Of a stretch of 64,000 bases of DNA, positions 58,377 through 64,000 are shown piece after piece. Made by a program: the position numbers and the translations under genes. The DNA lies in contig CAXKVR010000130.1 in assembly GCA_964058845.1 (NCBI GenBank), forward strand, positions 1 through 64,000, given 5' to 3'. Numbering within the stretch: the stretch's first letter is position 1; each line of letters begins with the position of its first letter. Below the pieces are notes generated by a model. The model saw nothing but the letters and a program-made list of their open reading frames with translations. It made no database searches and was not told where the DNA came from. This DNA comes from Carex sylvatica. Taxonomy: Eukaryota; Streptophyta; Magnoliopsida; Poales; Cyperaceae.

Positions 58377-58814
58377 TTAATGCGAATCTAATTCAGCCTT
58401 CAGGACATCTTTCCATTTTGGCAAATCATTTATGCGCATACACTTTTCAGGAGTTTTTAGCACATAATCTTCCTCATTTAGCACATCAATTGTTATAGCA
58501 TGTGCAAAAATTTCATCAACACATGTTTCATTTTGGTTCCATATTGTACCATTTTGTACATAATTTATTGAAATCTCATAATTACTAGGTTCCTGAGTTT
58601 CTTTTGAAACTTCTTCAACCTCTTCTGGAGTTTTATCAATCTCTTCTGAAATTTTATCAGTAACCTCTTCTGGAGTTACACCAACTGCTTTATTCTGCTC
58701 TTTCTTTTTTCGTGGATTTTTATCTTTGGAACCAGTTGGTCTTCCACGTTTTCTCTGTATAGTAACCTCTACTGGGATTACATCAATTCGAGCAGTTGCA
58801 TTTAAAGCTAGCAC
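58377..58814 (-). pseudogene. Copia integrase-RT linker region
   Basis: Open stretch with RKRGRPTGSKDKNPRKKK followed by short tandem acidic repeats around EEVTDKISEEIDKTPEEVEE, then WKDVLKAELDSH where RT begins. Such a basic GRPxGSKDKNPRK motif and acidic repeat occur between integrase and RT in related plant Copia polyproteins. Confidence 0.7.
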
Positions 58815-59098
58815 ATGTGATTTATCACTCTTTTTGTATCTATAAATGCATCGGGTAACTCATTTGTTATTCTTTGCAAATGTATAATCTTTTGAATTTC
58901 TGATTCACATTGATCACTTCGGAGATCAAGATGAGATATTGATGATGCATTCCAAGTTACTTCTTGTTTTATTAGTTTTTCTTTTTCTCCTCCTAAGATT
59001 GAAAATATTGTCTCATCAAATTGACAGTCAGCAAAAATGCTGTAAAAACATTTCCAGTTAATAGTTCTAAATATTTAATAATTGATGGAGAGTTAAAA

Positions 59099-60346
59099 TC
59101 AACATAAATTCACAATCTTCTTTGTGGTCCCATTTTTTGTATGTTGTGGTGGAGAAATTGGAACATACACAGCACAACCAAAAATTTTAAGATGGGATAA
59201 GTTTGGTTCTATTCCAGAGACCAACTGTAATGGAGAAAATTTATGATATGCAGTTGGTTTTAATCTAATAAGTGCAGCAGCATATAAAATGGCATGTCCC
59301 CATGCAAAAGATAGTAGATTACATTTCATAAGTAATGGTTTAGCAATCAGTTGCAATCTTTTAATTAATGATTCAGCTAAACCATTTTGTGTATGTACAT
59401 GAACCACTGGATTTTCTACCTTAATCTCAATTGACATACAATAATCATTAAATGATTGTGATGTAAACTCTCTTGCATTATCAAGCCGAATTATCTTAAT
59501 TTGATAATCCGAAAAATTTGCTATCAATTGGATTATTTGTGCTAATAGCCTAGCAAATGCAACATTTCTTGTGGCTAATAGGCAAACATGTGACCATCGA
59601 GTTGATGCATCAATTAAAACCATAAAATATCTAAATGGTCCACATGGATGAGAAATAGGCTCACAAATATCTCTTTGAATTCTTTCTATAAATGAAGGAA
59701 ATTCATTTTCAATTTTATTTTTAGATGGCCTAATTATCAGTTTTCTAAGAGAACATGTTGCACATGATAAATCTTTTGATAATATTATTTTCAGGTCCTT
59801 TAGAGGATGTCCATTTGCATTTTCAATTATTTTTCTCATCATAATGTTACCTGGATGACCTAATCTGTCATGCCACAGAGTAAACATCTTTGTATCAAGT
59901 AACTTCTGGTTACTTACCATATTTGATTCTATTGGATTTATGCTTGTACAATATAATCCAAAGGATAAAGCTTCCAGCTTTTCCAATATAATCTTCTGGC
60001 CATATTCAATAGATGTAATTTGGAGATACTCAATATTATTTTTAGTCATGATTTCAAAATGATAACTATTAGGTCGAATATCTTTAAAACTTAGTAAATT
60101 TCTTCTGGATTTACTAGAGTATAATGCATCATTTATAATTAATTTTGTTCCTTCAGGTAACAAGATACAAGCTCTTCCGGAGCCCTCAATTAAATTACTT
60201 ATGCCAAAAATTATATTAACATGTGTCTTTGAAGGAGACAATAGAGAAAAATATTTCTTGCTTTTTAGTATTGTGTTTGTTGTTTCACTGTCTACTAGAC
60301 ATTCATCTCTAATATTTATCATAGCTCTTCTGGAGTCTCCAATCAT
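59099..60346 (-). pseudogene. Copia protease and integrase
   Basis: 415-codon open frame. Protease motif CLVDSETTNTIL (usual DSG/DSA replaced by DSE), GAG-pre-integrase LWHDRLGHPG, zinc-binding CATC, then the integrase core: Asp in RDICEPIS, Asp in IRLDNAREF, Glu in HTQNGLAESLIKR. PR loses its Gly/Ala, so the protease is probably dead. It ends at FGCAVYVPISPPQ; stops follow. Confidence 0.88.
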
Positions 60347-60603
60347 ATTATTTTTCCTTTGAACATAAAAAAAATGTATAAGATTAAATAAAAAGAAACT
60401 AATTTTATTTCATGATAAACATCGACTTACAACATATAAATAAAAACTAAACTTATTATAAAGACTAAAACAAAAGCTATTTGATAATATTAATTTCTTG
60501 ATCAACATTTTCAAAGAAGTCATAACATCTAGGTGTGTATCCATAAGCAAATCATTTGAGTAATTTTCAATGAAATTTGTTTCTACTTCTTTTTTCCTTT
60601 TTC

Positions 60604-61486
60604 TTGATGGATGCTTGGTAGAGTTCGACTAAATGTTTAGGAGTACGACATGTACGAGACCAATGGTTTGCCATACCACATCTATAGCAACTATTTTCAG
60701 ATTTCTTAGAAGATAGTGAGTTATTTCCCTTTTCATATCTCCCCACATTATTTGCATTTGATTTAGGATTATGACAATCACGTCGCCAAACATTATTACG
60801 ACCACGTCCACGACCTCTTCTGGGGCTACGACCACGTCCTCTTCCACGATCTCCTTTAAATGATGTTGTTTTCTCTTCAGGGAATGATGTCGCATTGCTT
60901 CAGGGAATAGACTAGAACCAGTGGGTCTTGATTGATGATTTCTTGTCAGAAGCTCGTTATTTTGTTCCGCAAGAAGAAGACATGATATCAATTCTGAATA
61001 TTTTTTAAAATCACATTCTCGATATTGCTGCTGCAAGAGCAAATTCGAAGCATGAAATGTAGAGAATATTTTCTCTAGCATGTCTTCATCAGTAATCTTT
61101 TGTTCGCATAATTTTAATTTAGAAGTTATGCGAATTGCATAATTATACTCATTCACAGATTTAAAATCTTGTAACCTTAAATGAATCCATTCATAATGAA
61201 ATTTTGGGAGTACTTGTTTTTGATGGTCATATCTTTTTTTTAAATTTCTTCATAGTTCTAACAGATCTTTCACCGTTAAGTATTCAATTTTTAAATCCTC
61301 ATGGAGATGATGACGGAGAAATATCATTGCTTTGGCTTTATCCTGCTGGAAGGTATTATTTTCATCTTTTATTGTTTCTCCAAGATTATTTGCGGTAAGG
61401 TGGATCTCAGCATCGAGAGTCTATGGGAGATAATTCTTGCCCGATATATCAAGGGCAATGAACTCAAGTTTTGTAAGGTTTGCCAT
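60604..61486 (-). pseudogene. Copia gag
   Basis: Starts MANLTKLEFIALDISGKNY at 61486, with in-frame stops soon after (TAG following NYLP; TGA near 61230). Continues with DFKSVNEYNYAIRIT and a CCHC knuckle CYRCGMANHWSRTC near 60690-60649 that is out of frame with the preceding ORF. Typical plant Copia gag, not intact. Confidence 0.82.
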
Positions 61487-62376
61487 AAGGACTACAAAAA
61501 AAAATACTACTATTATTAACTAATTTAATTTTATAATACAATTGTATATTACATATATATAACGTACTGGGTATTAGGGCTATAAAAAAATTAAAAGGTT
61601 TTATATATCAAACACAAATGCAATGTAATTAATTAGCATTTAATTACTAATTAGCATACAAGAACTTCTGGTTCTTTTAGGATGTAATTTCACCTTTGTG
61701 AATCTATTAATGACGTAATTTACAGGTGCATATATTTATTTATTTGAAAAAAAACGATTAAGGACAAAAGAAAATGATTTACAAGTGCATAAAATAAAAA
61801 TAAAAATAAAATGATTGAAGAAAAGAATCTTAATAACTTCAGGTTATTAAGAGAATTAAGTATTGGAGACATTTTATTTATTTAATAACTTCCAGTTATC
61901 ATAAATATAAATAACTTCTAGTTGTTAAGTAAAATAAAAATATTTAGTGGCATACAATATTTTCTAGTTATTATATTTTATATGATAATTTTTGGTTCAT
62001 ATAAGAACTTCTGATTCTTTTTATGTTTTTGGCTACGAACTTCATGTTCTCTTATATAAAAGATTATGATTAAGAACTTCAGGTTCTCTTAGAAAAAGTT
62101 TCTAGCTATAGTATGTACAAAAGCTTCTGGCCATTATCATGTACTTGCTTTATCATTCTCTTCAAGGAATGAAAATATTGCTCTCATTCAATATAAAATA
62201 AGAAAATTTCATCTAAGAAATAAAAATTATTACTAACAGTAAGGTTCTGAAATGTAATCTAAAGAGTACCTTCTTCTTGAGAAAATCGTATTGCTATTTG
62301 ACTATAGCGAACTCGTGCTTCTATTGAAAACGAAATCCCGCCGTAACTTGACTAGAGCAAACTCGTGCTAATAATG

Positions 62377-62593
62377 TATTATAAAACAAAACAGAAAAAA
62401 CTAGAGAGAGGCTAAATCTTATTTCTATATTATATCTCCATCTCAATATATATTTAAACCTCTTACAAAACCCTTATTTATAGTCTAGAGAAAACAAATG
62501 AAAAGCCATACAATTAATAAGAGAGTTAATACAAAAATTAAATCTAGGAGAAGGTGGAGAAAGTGAAATGTCTACTGTTATTATTTCATAACA
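62377..62593 (-). repeat. 5' LTR of the minus-strand Copia
   Basis: 217 bp, partner of 56425-56642. It contains CTATAAATAAGGG on the minus strand (near 62480), a likely TATA box. Confidence 0.88.
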
Positions 62594-62610
62594 TTAAGTT
62601 ATTTATAAAT

Positions 62611-63514
62611 GAGGAGGGTTTAAATGTCTCCATTTTTGTGCCTCCATCATGCCTCCATTTTCTAAATTTTTAATAAAAAATTTAAAACTTAAAAAGGGTT
62701 CAAATGCCTCCATTTTTGTGCTTCCATCATGCCTCCATTTTTAAAAACTTTAATAACTCAAATTTAAAACTTAAAAGTTAAAATAAGACCGTTGGATATG
62801 ATTTATATATCATTTTATTTATGCACGTGTAAAAAATTATAATATTTCGACTTTGTTTTGGTTGTCATCAAGAGCTTGTATAAATGTACTAATGTGGATA
62901 ATTTTTAGACGTTGATTTTTCAAATGATTGATTCACATAAAATCGAAATGTGATATTTTTTTTGAGGGTTCAAATGCACTATTATTTTGATGCTCCAATA
63001 TGCTCCACATAGACTACATCATTTATCTCTATTTTTAAAGTCCGAACAATTGATCCGAACCGCTCAACATGATCTTCATAATAAAATATACTTGGAGACC
63101 AAATTTTAGAATTTTTTAGAATTTTTTACTATTTTTTAAGATAGATACAAAATCATTTTTTAAGGAGATTTTGGACCATCCGATAAAGTCATATTGCACC
63201 TATCTAAAAAAATAGTAAAAAAATTCTAAAAAATATAAAATTTGGTCTCCAAGCATATTTTATTGTGAAGATCATCTTGAGTGGTTCGGATCGACTGTTT
63301 GGACTTTGAAAATAGAGATAAATGACGTGGAGCATATTGGAGCACCAAAATGATGGTGCATTTGAACCCTCCTCTATTTTTTTTATGAGCACATAGAGAA
63401 AATATCATAGATCACATCTAACGGTTTTATTTTGATGTTTATGATTTAAATTTTGATTTATTAACACTTGTAAAAATGGAGGCATAAAAAATAGAGGCAT
63501 TTGAATACCCCTCT
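62611..63514. mobile_element. Miniature TIR element with internal duplication, host of a nested element
   Basis: GAGGAGGGTTTAAATGTCTC at the left and a related inverse (GAGGCATTTGAATACCCCTC) at the right. The left end sequence occurs twice (62611 and about 62694: CTCCATTTTTGTGC..CCATCATGCCTCC). The element at 62964 lies inside it. Confidence 0.6.
62955..63383. mobile_element. Mutator-type miniature element, nested
   Basis: The element is 62964-63374: GAGGGTTCAAATGCAC..GTGCATTTGAACCCTCCTC with arms carrying TTTGGTCTCCAAGCATAT. TATTTTTTT borders both sides, compatible with a 9-bp duplication but low in complexity. It is a close relative of the 6996 copy. Confidence 0.75.
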
Positions 63515-63524
63515 TTATAAATAT

Positions 63525-64000
63525 AGAAAGATAACGGTAACGTGTACCATCATTACTAGAATATAAAATAGTACCAACGGCTAGTTTTAAGCCTTGGAGT
63601 TATAAATAAGAAATCTTATAATAAGAAAAACACAACTTTGCAATATATTCTCTCTCCTCATTTTTACTTTACTTTCTCTTAAATTCAACATGGTATTAGA
63701 GCAATAGATCTGAAAAAAAATATCGCACAAGTGCCACATAACCAGCGAAGCTAGTCGGTACCAGTGAGAATCACAACACAAAATTCAGCAAAAAATAAAA
63801 TGACTCAAGAAGGGCAACTCAAGCTAACAAACACCTTGCTCAATGGCCAAAATTATTTGTCATGGGTAAAAGCAGCATCTAGGGCTTTAAGTGGTTGAGA
63901 GTTGTTAGAATACATCACCGGCAAGACTAAAGAGCCAAAAGCAATAGATCCAAAAAATAAGACCGAAATCGAAACAAAGGCAGCAAAAAATTGGAGAACA
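63525..64000 (+). mobile_element. 5' end of a third Copia element (continues past the window)
   Basis: TATAAATAAG near 63601, then a sequence ending AAATTCAACA at 63690 immediately followed by TGGTATTAGAGC (63691-63702), one base off the initiator-Met primer site: an LTR end plus PBS. A gag start follows at 63800 (MTQEGQLKLTNTLLNGQNYL) with the conserved LNGQNYLSW motif and an in-frame TGA at 63897 replacing what is usually Trp. The left limit of the LTR was not determined. It reads toward the window end. Confidence 0.75.

Larger units (their letters stand above)
56420..62598 (-). mobile_element. Decayed Copia retrotransposon, minus strand (TSD TTAAG)
   Basis: The element is 56425-62593, flanked by TTAAG (56420-56424, 62594-62598). 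Two short LTRs (218 and 217 bp) bracket gag, protease-integrase and reverse-transcriptase remnants in Copia order on the minus strand. The LTRs begin TGTTATGAAATAATA but end in TTATAATA, TG..TA rather than TG..CA. A CTGAGGAG tract precedes the 3' LTR. The region right after the 5' LTR (CATTATTAGCACGAG) does not look like the initiator-Met primer site. Confidence 0.88.

Overview
This window is nuclear plant DNA, most probably from a eudicot. The genes have short exons with GT..AG introns, and the gene families are plant ones (caleosin, plasmodesmata-located protein, peroxisomal small heat-shock protein, mitochondrial OMA1). The long AT-rich stretches are packed with Copia elements, solo LTRs, SINEs, hAT and Mutator-type miniature elements. 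There is no bacterial, viral or organellar gene organisation.

Layout. (1) 0.4-24.2 kb is an old, diverged tandem segmental duplication. Each copy carries a six-exon caleosin (peroxygenase) gene, at 2803-5127 and 19845-22001, followed by recognisable but decayed 3' flank. The first copy has grown through a 2.16-kb terminal-inverted-repeat (TIR) insertion just upstream of its promoter, a SINE in intron 4, and a nest of miniature elements plus a solo LTR at 7-11 kb. (2) 25.7-28.6 kb holds a four-exon gene for a PDLP-type double-DUF26 membrane protein. (3) 30.3-36.6 kb is a Copia retrotransposon with intact outer ends and a CCTTC target duplication but a scrambled 5' end: 62 bp of LTR, then inverted leader, inverted primer-binding site and a complete inverted LTR. 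It sits 224 bp upstream of the next ATG and separates a perfect three-unit heat-shock element from the gene. (4) 36.8-37.4 kb is a two-exon small heat-shock protein gene ending in the peroxisomal signal SKL. (5) 37.7-44.2 kb is transposon-rich: two hAT miniature elements, a Mutator-type 9-bp-TSD miniature element, an 80-bp triplication, a 2.5-kb long-TIR MULE containing a nested solo LTR, and a processed pseudogene of a plant BAP31-like ER protein. (6) 44.2-52.3 kb has no gene I can support; it holds degenerate roughly 0.9-kb tandem repeats and a 1.7-kb PIF/Harbinger-like element. (7) 52.5-55.6 kb is the four-exon OMA1 mitochondrial metalloprotease gene. (8) 55.7-64 kb is a hAT element, a decayed minus-strand Copia element, nested miniature elements and the start of a third Copia element that runs off the window.

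Five genes look intact (two caleosins, PDLP-like, HSP15.7-like, OMA1-like). They belong to different compartments (lipid bodies/ER, plasmodesmata, peroxisome, mitochondrion) and show no sign of acting as a cluster. The most interesting content is how transposons have restructured the promoters and the duplicated segment. I found no new enzymatic or defence system. All splice sites are predictions from reading frame, GT..AG signals and paralog comparison.
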